From NCBI GenBank assembly GCA_036272915.1, contig DATAXV010000018.1, positions 1 through 64,000 on the forward strand: DNA of 64,000 nucleotides. Direction: 5' to 3'. Below are positions 7,544-15,028 of the stretch, piece by piece. The notes beneath the pieces were generated by a model that saw only the letters and a program-made list of their open reading frames with translations, did not search any database and was not told the origin of the DNA. This DNA comes from DATAXV01 sp036272915 (GTDB taxonomy: Bacteria; Chloroflexota; Dormibacteria; Dormibacterales; Dormibacteraceae). The first letter of the stretch is position 1; every line of letters starts with the position of its first letter. The position numbers were made by a program, and so were the translations under genes.

Positions 7544-8833
7544 CTACCAGGCGTCCCGGTTCACGATCTGGACCCGGTAGAGGGGCTTGCTCCTCTCCTC
7601 CGCCTCCTGCTCGTAGACCTCGCCATCGCGTTCGGCATCGTACCCGCGCCACAGCCAGGGCAGCGACTCGGGGAGGTCGAGCGCCGTCTGGGCGGCGCTG
7701 TGGTATCCGGTGCCGTAGCGGAAGTGGAAGTCGTAGAGCTGGACCTTCAGCGACTGCGCCATCTGGATGTTGGCCAGCGGCCAGCTGCCGGCCATGCCGA
7801 TGCGGCCGCTGTCGCTGTCCAGGTCGTTCATGCCGTCGGAGAGCCAGATCCTGATGTTTCGCCGCTCCTCGCGCCGGACCAGGAAGGGGAAGATGTTGCC
7901 GCCGTCGAGGTGCCGCTCCGGATGCCACTGCAGGGCGGTGAAGCTCCCGATCCCGGACAGCGCCCGGCTGAACTGGTCGTTGACGAACCAGCAGACCTTG
8001 AAGGAGCAGATGCCACCGGAGGACTCGCCGGCGATCGCGCGCGAGTAGGCGTCCCCCCGGAGAGGGAGATCGCGTCCGATCTCGGGCAGCACCTCCTCAA
8101 CGAGGTAGCGGCCGAACTCGTCGCTGACCGTGTCGTACTGCACGCTGCGCATGGCCGTGGCGCCGTTCTCGTCCGGCTGTGCCTCAGGACGGGTGCCGCC
8201 GGTCGACGGCGCGAGCAGGACGTGGACCATCGGCGGGATGAGGCCCTGATGGACCAGGTTGTCGGTCGCGACCTGCATGCGCATACCGAGCACGCCGGCG
8301 CTGCCGACCAGGCCCTGCCCGTCCAGCCAGACCATCACCGGCGCTCCACGGGCGGTGTCGATACCGGGGTTGGCGTAGACCCAGCAGCGGGACTCGGCCC
8401 CGTCGTAGACGCGGCTCGTGATGGTCCGCATCTCGGAGAGGGAGCCCGAGGGCGCCCCCGCGATCGGGTAGCTACCGGCGCCGTACCCGGCGACCGTGCG
8501 CGGACCTCCCAGCGGTCCGTCGCCGGCCTCGATCAGGTAGTTGTGGGTCGCGCCCAGGGCGAGCGTCTCGACCCGATACCAGAGGTCGGTCCCATCGACG
8601 CGGGACATTGCCGCCGGCGTCCCCTCGTCCACCGTCACGGTCAGCGGCATCGGGCTGCTGGCGGCGAAGAGGAAGCGCTCGCGCCAGACCGCCGCGCTCG
8701 GCCCCAGGCTCGGCCCCGAGGGGCCGGCCATCGCCGCAGGGATCCGCTCGGCGAGCGATCGGTCGCCCCGCTGGGCGGCGTCGAGCAGCTGCTCCAGAGC
8801 GAGGACGGCAGCCGCTTCGTTCGTGGACGTCAC
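7544..8833 (-). CDS. Enterochelin-esterase-like alpha/beta hydrolase
   Basis: About 429 residues. An N-terminal E-set-like domain (residues about 40-110) precedes an esterase D/Fes-like alpha/beta hydrolase with the nucleophile elbow GESSGG (IAGESSGGICSF), an acidic residue in WLSDGMNDLD, and a His in the FHFRYGTGYHS region. The GTG at 8833 is preceded by AGGAGG about 10 bases upstream; the frame is open much further, but the upstream part overlaps the repeat at 9054. The family hydrolyses ferric siderophore esters or related esters; the substrate here is unknown, and no secretion signal is seen. Confidence 0.8.
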   Translation of the reverse strand: MTSTNEAAAVLALEQLLDAAQRGDRSLAERIPAAMAGPSGPSLGPSAAVWRERFLFAASSPMPLTVTVDEGTPAAMSRVDGTDLWYRVETLALGATHNYLIEAGDGPLGGPRTVAGYGAGSYPIAGAPSGSLSEMRTITSRVYDGAESRCWVYANPGIDTARGAPVMVWLDGQGLVGSAGVLGMRMQVATDNLVHQGLIPPMVHVLLAPSTGGTRPEAQPDENGATAMRSVQYDTVSDEFGRYLVEEVLPEIGRDLPLRGDAYSRAIAGESSGGICSFKVCWFVNDQFSRALSGIGSFTALQWHPERHLDGGNIFPFLVRREERRNIRIWLSDGMNDLDSDSGRIGMAGSWPLANIQMAQSLKVQLYDFHFRYGTGYHSAAQTALDLPESLPWLWRGYDAERDGEVYEQEAEERSKPLYRVQIVNRDAW

Positions 8834-9053
8834 GCTCTCTGCACCTCCTGAGCTCGGTTCCGGCGGGGAGGAAACCCCTTCCGGTGGCGATGCGCAAGCG
8901 ATCGCCTCAATCAGCGTAGACCGGCGCGAGAAGGGGCCGGAGGGCCGCGGCGTCCGGCCGCGGCCGGGCGTCCTCATCGCCCGTCGACCCCGAGCACGAA
9001 CCCTCCGATGCGACGCCTGCTCCAGCGGTTCCGCATTGCAGCACGCTCGGCTT

Positions 9054-9105
9054 CTAGATATCAACATCTTGTACCCACTCTGTGGATAAGCTTCCAGATC
9101 TAGGG
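9054..9105 (-). repeat. 52-bp dispersed repeat with DnaA box, copy 1
   Basis: Read on the minus strand, this segment matches 39434-39485 at 49 of 52 positions. It contains a perfect DnaA box TTATCCACA (rc of 9081-9089) followed by a degenerate opposing box, and its ends begin CCCTAGAT and finish ATCTAG, a short terminal inverted repeat. A shorter related core lies at 19202-19221. It is not part of a gene here. Confidence 0.85.
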
Positions 9106-9152
9106 TCATCGAATCCCAGATAGCTCAACGGTCGAGATCGGTAGCGTGGGCT

Positions 9153-9176
9153 GGCCTCGGTCGAACGACCGAGGCC
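9153..9176. promoter_or_regulatory. Perfect 24-base palindrome upstream of the sensor kinase operon
   Basis: GGCCTCGGTC (9153-9162) and GACCGAGGCC (9167-9176) flank GAAC. It is about 160 bases before the kinase start. It may be an operator or a terminator-like hairpin; nothing decides between them. Confidence 0.4.
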
Positions 9177-9337
9177 GTCACCGGGCTCGTGCCCGATGCC
9201 GGGACGGGGGCGACGGCGGGACGATCTGGGTATGGACACGATGACCCACTTCGCCATGATCAGGAGCCTGGAAAGGATCCGCGAACTGACCGACCACGCT
9301 GCGCGATCCGGGTTGGGTCGTGCCAAGGTAGAGGCGG

Positions 9338-10483
9338 ATGGAGACGCGCGGAAGAGCCGACCGGCTGGCTGGACACGCCGTCCGCTTGCTGGCGCTGGCC
9401 GGTGATCCCGACCTCGACCAGGTCCTCCGCCGAGTCGTCGGGAGCGCGAGGACCCTGGTCAGGGCCCGGTACGCCGCGCTCGGTGTACCCGACGGCCGGG
9501 GCGGCTTCCACCGCTTCCTGACGGTGGGCATCCCCGAGGAGCAGGCCGCCCGCATCGGCGCGCTGCCCCGCCGCCACGGCGTCCTCGGCGAGCTGCTCGA
9601 GGCGGGCGAGGCGATTCGGATGGACGACATCGCCGAGCATCCCCGCTTCAGCGGGTACCCGGCCCACCACCCGGACATGCGCGACTTCCTGGGCGTGCCC
9701 ATCCGCCACCGGGGTGAAGTGCTGGGCAACCTCTACCTGGCCGGACACCGGGCAGGGGGCTTCACCGAGGACGACCAGCAGCTGGTCGAGCTGCTGGCTC
9801 GCTACGCCGGCGTCGCCATCGCCAACGCCCGGCTCTACGCCGGATCCCAGGAGGTCCTCCTCCTGGAGGAGCGCGCGCGAGTCGCCCAGGAGCTGCACGA
9901 CTCCGTCTCCCAGACCCTCTTCAGCATGGTCTTCGAGGCCAGGGCCGGCGCGCTCCGGGCATCCGACGAGGAGAGCCGGGCCGTGCTCGAGGACCTGGAG
10001 CGGCAGGCCTCCGACGCGCTTCAGGAGATGCGCTCGCTGGTCCAGGAGCTGCGCCCCAAGACGCTCGAGCGCGACGGCCTCCACGGCGCCCTGGTCGACC
10101 ACGTGCTGGGCCTGCAGCGACTGCACCAGACCGCCATCGAGAGCCATATCGAGGAGTGCGGCGGGCTCAGCCTGGACCAGGAGCACGCGCTCTTCCGCAT
10201 CGCCCAGGAGGCCCTGCACAACGCGCTCCGCCATGCTCCCGGGGCAACGCTCCGGGTCAGCGCCCGCTGCGAGGCCGACAGCGTCCTGCTCGAGATCTCC
10301 GACGACGGCCCCGGCTTCGATCCCAAGGCGATCGGACACACGGAGCGGCGCATGGGCCTGGCCGGCATGCGCGAGCGGGCCGCCTCCGTCGGCGGCCGGT
10401 TCCAGCTGCGGACCCGGCCCGGGAGGGGCTGCACAGTGCGGATCCGCGTGGCCCGCAGCGATCGCGGAGAGCGGTCGGCATGA
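9338..10483 (+). CDS. GAF-domain sensor histidine kinase (NarL/DesK-type HisKA_3)
   Basis: 381 residues, no membrane segment. A GAF domain covers about residues 25-165 (ARYAALGVPDGRG through FLGVPIRHRGEVLGNLYLA to ANARLYA). A HisKA_3 dimerization domain follows with phospho-acceptor His187 in AQELHDSVSQTLFSM, then an ATPase domain with N box EALHNALRHA and G boxes DDGPGFD and GLAGMRERA. The organization matches Mycobacterium DevS/DosT-like or LiaS-like kinases; no haem ligand can be assigned in the GAF domain from sequence alone. It is translationally coupled to its response regulator by an ATGA overlap. Confidence 0.92.
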   Translation: METRGRADRLAGHAVRLLALAGDPDLDQVLRRVVGSARTLVRARYAALGVPDGRGGFHRFLTVGIPEEQAARIGALPRRHGVLGELLEAGEAIRMDDIAEHPRFSGYPAHHPDMRDFLGVPIRHRGEVLGNLYLAGHRAGGFTEDDQQLVELLARYAGVAIANARLYAGSQEVLLLEERARVAQELHDSVSQTLFSMVFEARAGALRASDEESRAVLEDLERQASDALQEMRSLVQELRPKTLERDGLHGALVDHVLGLQRLHQTAIESHIEECGGLSLDQEHALFRIAQEALHNALRHAPGATLRVSARCEADSVLLEISDDGPGFDPKAIGHTERRMGLAGMRERAASVGGRFQLRTRPGRGCTVRIRVARSDRGERSA

Positions 10484-11136
10484 CCGTCGCCCCGAGCCCG
10501 GGGGGGCCGGTCCGCGTCTACCTGGTCGATGACCACGAGGTTGTCCGCCGCGGCCTCCGCGCCTTTCTCGACCTGCAGTCGGACATCACCGTCGTCGGCG
10601 AGGCCGGGGGCGGCCTGCAGGCGATGGACGACATCCCGCGCCTTCGGCCGGACGTGGTCCTGATGGACCTGGTCATGCCCGACGGCGACGGCATCACCGC
10701 CATCCGCGAGCTGGGCGAGCGCGCGCCGGAGGTCCGGGTCCTGGTCCTGACCACGTTCATGGAGGACGTACACGTCTTCGCGGCGATGGACGCCGGCGCC
10801 GCCGGCTACCTGCTCAAGGACGTCGACCCGCAGAGCCTGGCCGGAGCCATCCGCGAGGTCCACCGCGGCCGGCCGGTGCTCCACCCCGACGTCGCCAGCC
10901 GGCTGATGCGCCGGGCCAGCATGCCGAAGCCGCGGACCCTGACGCCCCGGGAGACGGAGGTGCTGAGGCTCATGGCCGAGGGCCTCGCCAACAAGCAGAT
11001 CGCCCGCCGTCTCGAGGTGACGGAGAAGACCATCAAGACGCACGTGAGCAACATCCTGACCAAGCTGGACGCGGTCGACCGGACCCAGGCGGCGGTGCTC
11101 GCGGTCCGGCGCCGACTTGTGGAGACGGAAGAATGA
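10480..11136 (+). CDS. LuxR/NarL-family response regulator
   Basis: 218 residues. The receiver domain carries the acidic pair VDDHE, phosphoacceptor Asp63 in VVLMDLVMPDGDG, Thr in VLTTF and Lys in YLLKDVD. A C-terminal LuxR HTH follows: LTPRETEVLRLMAEGLANKQIA, KTHVSNILTKL. The ATG at 10480 overlaps the kinase stop (ATGA), so this is the cognate partner of the upstream GAF kinase. Its own stop again overlaps the start of the metallo-hydrolase gene, making a three-gene operon. Confidence 0.94.
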   Translation: MTVAPSPGGPVRVYLVDDHEVVRRGLRAFLDLQSDITVVGEAGGGLQAMDDIPRLRPDVVLMDLVMPDGDGITAIRELGERAPEVRVLVLTTFMEDVHVFAAMDAGAAGYLLKDVDPQSLAGAIREVHRGRPVLHPDVASRLMRRASMPKPRTLTPRETEVLRLMAEGLANKQIARRLEVTEKTIKTHVSNILTKLDAVDRTQAAVLAVRRRLVETEE

Positions 11137-11939
11137 CGGCCTACCTCTGCGCCACCTGCGGCACCCAGTACGCCCCCTCCGACTCGCCTCCCGAGCGCTG
11201 CCCGATCTGCGATGACGAGCGCCAGTACATCGGCGCCGGGGGCCAGCGCTGGACGACGCTGGAGGATCTCCGGCAGGGCCACGACAACGCGATCCACGAG
11301 CACGAGCCGAACCTGCTCTCTCTCATGACGGTGCCGGGCTTCGCCATCAACCAGCGCGCCTTCCTGATCCGCACCGACCGCGGCAACGTGCTCTGGGACT
11401 GCCTGGCCCTGCTCGACGACGCCACCGTCACCGTGATCCGGGCGCTGGGCGGGCTGTCCGCGATCGCCTTCTCCCACCCCCACTACTACACGACCATGGT
11501 CGACTGGTCGAAGGCCTTCGACGCCCCCGTCCTGATCCACCGCGACGACGCCGAGTGGGTGCAGCGGCCCCACCCCTCGATCCGTTTCTGGGACGGTGAG
11601 CGGGAGGAGCTCGAGCAGGGGGTGACGCTGGTCAACACCGGCGGCCACTTCCCGGGCGCGTCCGTGCTGCACTGGCCGGCGGGGGCGGAGGGCAGGGGCG
11701 TGCTCCTCAGCGGCGACACCATCCAGGGGGTCGCCGACAGCCGCTGGGTGAGCTTCATGTACAGCTACCCCAACCTGGTCCCGCTCGGGGCGCAGGCGGT
11801 GGAGCGGATCGCCGAGGCGGTGCGCCCGCTGCCCTACGACCGGCTCTACGGCGCCTTCGCGGGCAGGATCGTGCCGGAGGACGCGGCGACCGCCGTCCAG
11901 CGCTCGGCGAGGCGGTATATCACCGCCGTCCGCGGCTGA
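11133..11939 (+). CDS. Metallo-beta-lactamase-fold hydrolase with N-terminal rubredoxin-like zinc ribbon
   Basis: 268 residues. Two CxxC pairs at the N-terminus (CATCG at about 6-10, CPICD at about 23-27) form a rubredoxin-like or zinc-ribbon knuckle. The rest is an MBL-like fold with FSHPHYYTTM in place of the usual HxHxDH, GGHFPGASVLHW, and LSGDTIQGVADSRWVSFMYS. The missing Asp/His in the first motif (HPHYYT) suggests changed metal binding. It is coupled to the two-component pair by ATGA. The combination of GAF kinase and such a protein suggests redox or NO/O2-related output, which is inference. Confidence 0.82.
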   Translation: MTAYLCATCGTQYAPSDSPPERCPICDDERQYIGAGGQRWTTLEDLRQGHDNAIHEHEPNLLSLMTVPGFAINQRAFLIRTDRGNVLWDCLALLDDATVTVIRALGGLSAIAFSHPHYYTTMVDWSKAFDAPVLIHRDDAEWVQRPHPSIRFWDGEREELEQGVTLVNTGGHFPGASVLHWPAGAEGRGVLLSGDTIQGVADSRWVSFMYSYPNLVPLGAQAVERIAEAVRPLPYDRLYGAFAGRIVPEDAATAVQRSARRYITAVRG

Positions 11940-11954
11940 CCGACCGGGACCGGA

Positions 11955-12626
11955 TCAGCGGTCGATCTCGACCTCGTTCCCAGCACGCGGGCGGCTCGGG
12001 CCGGCGGCGCCCGGCTCGGCGATGCCCAGCGTCTCCCGCCTCACCCTGGCCGTGACCAGGTGCTCGAGGGCGCTCTCGATGTCGCCCCGCCGGGCGGCGG
12101 CGGCCGCCGCCGTCTCATGTGCGGCCGCGCTTCGCGGGCGTGACCGGCCCGACCGCAGGGCGGCGAGCTCCTCGCGCCGCCAGGCGTCGCCGCTGGCCTC
12201 GACGACCTGGGACTCGGCGTCGAGCATGCGGTCGGCCTCCTGGCCGCGCCCGAGCGCGATCAGCGCCGCCGCGATGCAGAGCCGGACGTCGGTTCCCAGG
12301 GGCCAGGCCTCGGTGTCGCGAAGCGGCTCGAGCGTCGACAGCGTCCGGTCCGGCCGGCCCTTGGCCAGAGCCAGCCGAGCCGACTCCAGGAGCAGGCGCC
12401 GCCGGGCGAACCGGTCCTCGCCTCCGAGCAGGTAGTCGGAGGTGGTGTCGAGCCGCTCGGCGATGTGCCGCAGCGCTCTGATCGAGGGATTGCTCTTCCC
12501 CATCTCGACCTGATGGAGGAACGCCCTGCTGAATTCCTGATCCGCGACCTGCGCCAGACTCAATCCTCGTTCGACGCGAAGGCGGCGGATGCGTTGACCG
12601 AGGCTATCCTCGTTCACCGCGAGCAT
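11955..12626 (-). CDS. Xre-family helix-turn-helix regulator with helical C-terminal domain
   Basis: About 223 residues from ATG 12626 (GTG 12653 is also in frame). The N-terminal HTH_3 domain reads LGQRIRRLRVERGLSLAQVA then FLHQVEMGKSNPSIRALRHIAERLD. The C-terminal region is an Ala-rich, TPR-like series of helices (RLALAKGRPDRTLSTLEPLRD, AALIALGRGQEADRMLDAES). Such regulators sense a peptide or small ligand through the repeat domain. The target is unknown; the gene faces the metallo-hydrolase gene tail to tail. Confidence 0.82.
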   Translation of the reverse strand: MLAVNEDSLGQRIRRLRVERGLSLAQVADQEFSRAFLHQVEMGKSNPSIRALRHIAERLDTTSDYLLGGEDRFARRRLLLESARLALAKGRPDRTLSTLEPLRDTEAWPLGTDVRLCIAAALIALGRGQEADRMLDAESQVVEASGDAWRREELAALRSGRSRPRSAAAHETAAAAAARRGDIESALEHLVTARVRRETLGIAEPGAAGPSRPRAGNEVEIDR

Positions 12627-12674
12627 CGTATTCTGCCAAGCCAGTCTCCACAAGAAGCCCGATCAAGGTGGCCG

Positions 12675-13085
12675 TCACTGCCGGGGGCCGGCGATCACCT
12701 CGGGAGCGGGCTGAGGGGTCGCCGCCGGCGAGGGCCGCGGCGACTCGACCGGCGTCGGTCCGACCGCCGTGGTCGGACCCAGGTCCTTGCCGCCGGCATC
12801 GCCCGGCGTTGGGGACGGCCCCTGCAGACTTGCCTCCCGTGCGGGCTCCTCCGGCGGCGTGGTCGCTGCTGCCTGCGAGGAGTGGGTCGTCACCGCCGGC
12901 GTCGCCTGAACCGACCCGAAGGGGTCGACCGTACCAGCGGAACCAGCTACCCCAGCATGCACCAGCTCGACCGTCATGCCCGCTGAGAGCAACAGGCCGA
13001 GCACACCAACCGCAACGAGGAACCCACCCCCGTCCTTCCGCGGTCGCACGTCCGCAGTGTGCGGGGCGGGGCCTGGACCTGCCAT
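12675..13085 (-). CDS. Small single-pass membrane protein with Pro/Thr-rich tail
   Basis: About 136 residues. After a short charged N-terminus (VRPRKDGGG) comes one transmembrane helix (FLVAVGVLGLLLSAGMTVELV), then a Pro/Ala/Thr-rich extracytoplasmic tail of about 85 residues. No Shine-Dalgarno is visible at ATG 13085, so the start is uncertain. It sits between the Xre regulator and the peptidase on the same strand. I recognise no family. Confidence 0.5.
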   Translation of the reverse strand: MAGPGPAPHTADVRPRKDGGGFLVAVGVLGLLLSAGMTVELVHAGVAGSAGTVDPFGSVQATPAVTTHSSQAAATTPPEEPAREASLQGPSPTPGDAGGKDLGPTTAVGPTPVESPRPSPAATPQPAPEVIAGPRQ

Positions 13086-13129
13086 GGGAGTTTCGTCCCG
13101 CGTTCTGGGCAGTTGTCCCGAGGATCCCC

Positions 13130-14275
13130 TCAGAGGTAGTCCGCCGGGTCCAGGCTCTTGGGCAGGCTCGTCAGGTTGTCGAAGCCGCCGGCGGCGACGA
13201 CGACCAGGTCCTCGACGCGGACGCCGCCGACCCCCGCCTGGTACAGGCCGGGCTCGACCGTCACCACGTCGCGGGGGGCGAGCTGGAAGGAGAGGTTTCG
13301 CAGCGGCGGGGCCTCGTGCACCTCCAGGCCCACCCCGTGGCCCGTGGAGTGGATCATGCCGGGACCGTCGGCCTCGCCCTCCAGACCGGACGTCGTCGTC
13401 CCGAAGCCCCGGTCGACCAGCCGCTGGCAGGTGGCCCGGTGCGCGTCCCTGCCGTCGGCACCGGCGGCGATCGCGCCGAGTCCGACCTCCAGCGCCTCCA
13501 GGCAGGCCCCGTGCATGCGCTGGAGCAGCTCCGAGGCTCCGCCCGGAACCACGGTCCGGGTGAGGTCGCCGCAGTAGCCGCTGGCCTGGTGGCGGGGGAA
13601 GATGTCGATCACGATCGGCTCCCCGGCCCGCAGCTCGCCCTGGCCCCGGAAGTGCGGCTGAGAGGAGCGCTCGCCGCCGGCGATGATCATCTGCTCGCAG
13701 ATGCAGCCCCGCTCGATCAGGACCTGCTGAGCCCTGGCCATCAGCCACTCCGACGTGAGCGGCCGCTCGTCGCGCAGCAGGACGCCGTCCAGGATCTGGG
13801 CGGCCGCCACCTCGCGGATGACCTCCAGCGTCGCCGCCTCGGCCGCGGCCTGAGCCTGGGCGACCCACTCCAGCTCCCGGTCGTCCTTGCGCCGGCGCTC
13901 CTCGATGAAGAGGTCGGGCACGATCTCGAGCTCCAGACCCGCGCTCCGCAGCGCCTCGTAGAGGCCGGCGGGCAGGCTCGGCGAGATGCGCGCCCGGGGG
14001 CCGCCGCGCTCCTGGATCAGCCGCGCGGCGAGCTCGGCCCAGGCCATGCGCCGGTCGGCCTGGTCGCGCCAGCCCAGCGAGCCGGCCTCCTCGATGCGCG
14101 CCGCCCGGCCCTCCGACCTGGCCCGCTCCAGCTCCAGGATCGACACCACCAGCAGGTCGTCCCCGGCGCCGAAGCGGAGGTAGAGACCGTCCTCGACGCC
14201 GAACCTGCACGCGTACCGGAATTCGGGATCGTGATCGCCGCCGGCAGCGAGGAGCAGTGGTGCGGGGGTGGTCAT
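13130..14275 (-). CDS. M24 family Xaa-Pro aminopeptidase-like protein
   Basis: 381 residues. A creatinase-like N-terminal domain (about 1-145) is followed by a pita-bread peptidase domain. The metal ligands are in order: Asp in IVIDIFPRH, Asp in YCGDLTRTVV, His in HSTGHGVGLEVHE, Glu in VVTVEPGLY and Glu in GVRVEDLVVV. It removes N-terminal residues before proline or acts on a related dipeptide bond. It starts 5 bases after the stop of the HTH gene on the same strand, so the two are co-transcribed. Confidence 0.9.
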   Translation of the reverse strand: MTTPAPLLLAAGGDHDPEFRYACRFGVEDGLYLRFGAGDDLLVVSILELERARSEGRAARIEEAGSLGWRDQADRRMAWAELAARLIQERGGPRARISPSLPAGLYEALRSAGLELEIVPDLFIEERRRKDDRELEWVAQAQAAAEAATLEVIREVAAAQILDGVLLRDERPLTSEWLMARAQQVLIERGCICEQMIIAGGERSSQPHFRGQGELRAGEPIVIDIFPRHQASGYCGDLTRTVVPGGASELLQRMHGACLEALEVGLGAIAAGADGRDAHRATCQRLVDRGFGTTTSGLEGEADGPGMIHSTGHGVGLEVHEAPPLRNLSFQLAPRDVVTVEPGLYQAGVGGVRVEDLVVVAAGGFDNLTSLPKSLDPADYL

Positions 14276-14280
14276 CGGCC

Positions 14281-14688
14281 TCAGTCTCGCATGCGCCCCG
14301 GGAGGTGCCGCTCGATGGCGGCGGCGAAGAGGCCGGCCAGCGCGGCCGGCGCCTCGGCGTCGACATCGGCGATGACGCCCTCGGCCAGGCCCGGCGCCTC
14401 CTCCTCCAGCAGCCGCACCTGCTCGCGATAGGCGCTGGCCAGGCCCTGCGGACCGGCTCCGTCGTCGAGCCAGAGCGACTCCTGCAGCCGGTACCCGTCG
14501 CTGTGGACGATGGCGTAGCCCCAGCGGCGGAGGCGGCTCAGGTCGCGGAAAAGCGTGCGCTCGGAGACGCCCACCCGGCCCGCCAGGTCGAGCGGGCCGA
14601 TCCCGGGGTCGCGGATCACCAGGGAGAGGACGTGCAGCACCCGGGCGAGACGGCGCGCACGTGCGGAGCCCCTGCGGCGCCTTGGCAT
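14281..14688 (-). CDS. HTH-domain transcriptional regulator (HTH_11/DeoR-like)
   Basis: 135 residues. A basic N-terminus (MPRRRRGSARARRLAR) leads into a winged helix: VLSLVIRDPGIGPLDLAGRVGVSERTLFRDLSRLRRWGYAI, like the N-terminal half of WYL/DeoR proteins. The C-terminal part has no WYL domain but an acidic helical tail. It lies directly upstream of the M24 peptidase gene and is probably its local regulator. Confidence 0.75.
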   Translation of the reverse strand: MPRRRRGSARARRLARVLHVLSLVIRDPGIGPLDLAGRVGVSERTLFRDLSRLRRWGYAIVHSDGYRLQESLWLDDGAGPQGLASAYREQVRLLEEEAPGLAEGVIADVDAEAPAALAGLFAAAIERHLPGRMRD

Positions 14689-14759
14689 CTGATCAAGAGT
14701 CTTGCACGCCGCGTCGCCGCGGGTGTCAGGACCGGGACTGCTGCTTCAGCGGGCCGGCG

Positions 14760-14981
14760 TCAGCCGTCCCATCCCTCCTGCGTGGTCGCCTCGAACGGAT
14801 CGGGATCGTCGTCCGCGGACTTCTGGCGGAAGCGGCTGGCGACCATCTGATAGGCCATGGCCTTGGGGATTCCCAGCTTGGTGTAGGACTTGACCTCGTC
14901 GGCCATGACCCGCTCCTTCGCCGTCTCGACGGCGGCCAGGATCTCCTCGACGGTGGCGTTCCGCTTGGTGCTGCTCGGCAT
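14760..14981 (-). CDS. Small conserved-looking hypothetical protein
   Basis: 73 residues: a helical N-terminus (VEEILAAVETAKERVMADEV), a middle KLGIPKAMAYQMVASRFRQKS and an acidic tail ending QEGWDG. I recognise no domain. The ATG at 14981 has TATCAT about 15 bases upstream on the minus strand, divergent from the EF-G-like gene. The coding character is better than the surrounding frames, but support is limited. Confidence 0.55.
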   Translation of the reverse strand: MPSSTKRNATVEEILAAVETAKERVMADEVKSYTKLGIPKAMAYQMVASRFRQKSADDDPDPFEATTQEGWDG

Positions 14982-15015
14982 CGTTAACCCGTCATGATAC
15001 CGGCCGGTTCGGGTG

Positions 15016-15021
15016 TACACT
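15016..15021 (+). promoter_or_regulatory. -10 hexamer TACACT of the EF-G-like gene (leaderless type)
   Basis: TACACT ends 7 bases before the GTG at 15029 and no Shine-Dalgarno is present. This TANNNT spacing is typical of leaderless transcripts and recurs at many starts in this window. Confidence 0.6.
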
Positions 15022-15028
15022 CCGGATC

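Larger units (their letters stand above)
8834..9337. other. 504-base divergent intergenic region
   Basis: Lies between the esterase gene (minus) and the sensor kinase gene (plus). It holds the 52-bp DnaA-box repeat at 9054-9105 and the palindrome at 9153-9176, followed by a small hairpin CGGGC-TCGT-GCCCG (9182-9195). No credible coding sequence is seen. Confidence 0.6.

Noticed and set aside
9054..9109. Extended N-terminus of the esterase from ATG 9109
   Set aside because: It would again be the translated repeat; the GTG at 8833 has AGGAGG upstream and fits the family N-terminus.
12675..14366. Long minus-strand frame across the M24 peptidase gene
   Set aside because: Its first two thirds are the shadow of the M24 peptidase in another frame; only the last 136 codons (12675-13085) look like a separate membrane protein.
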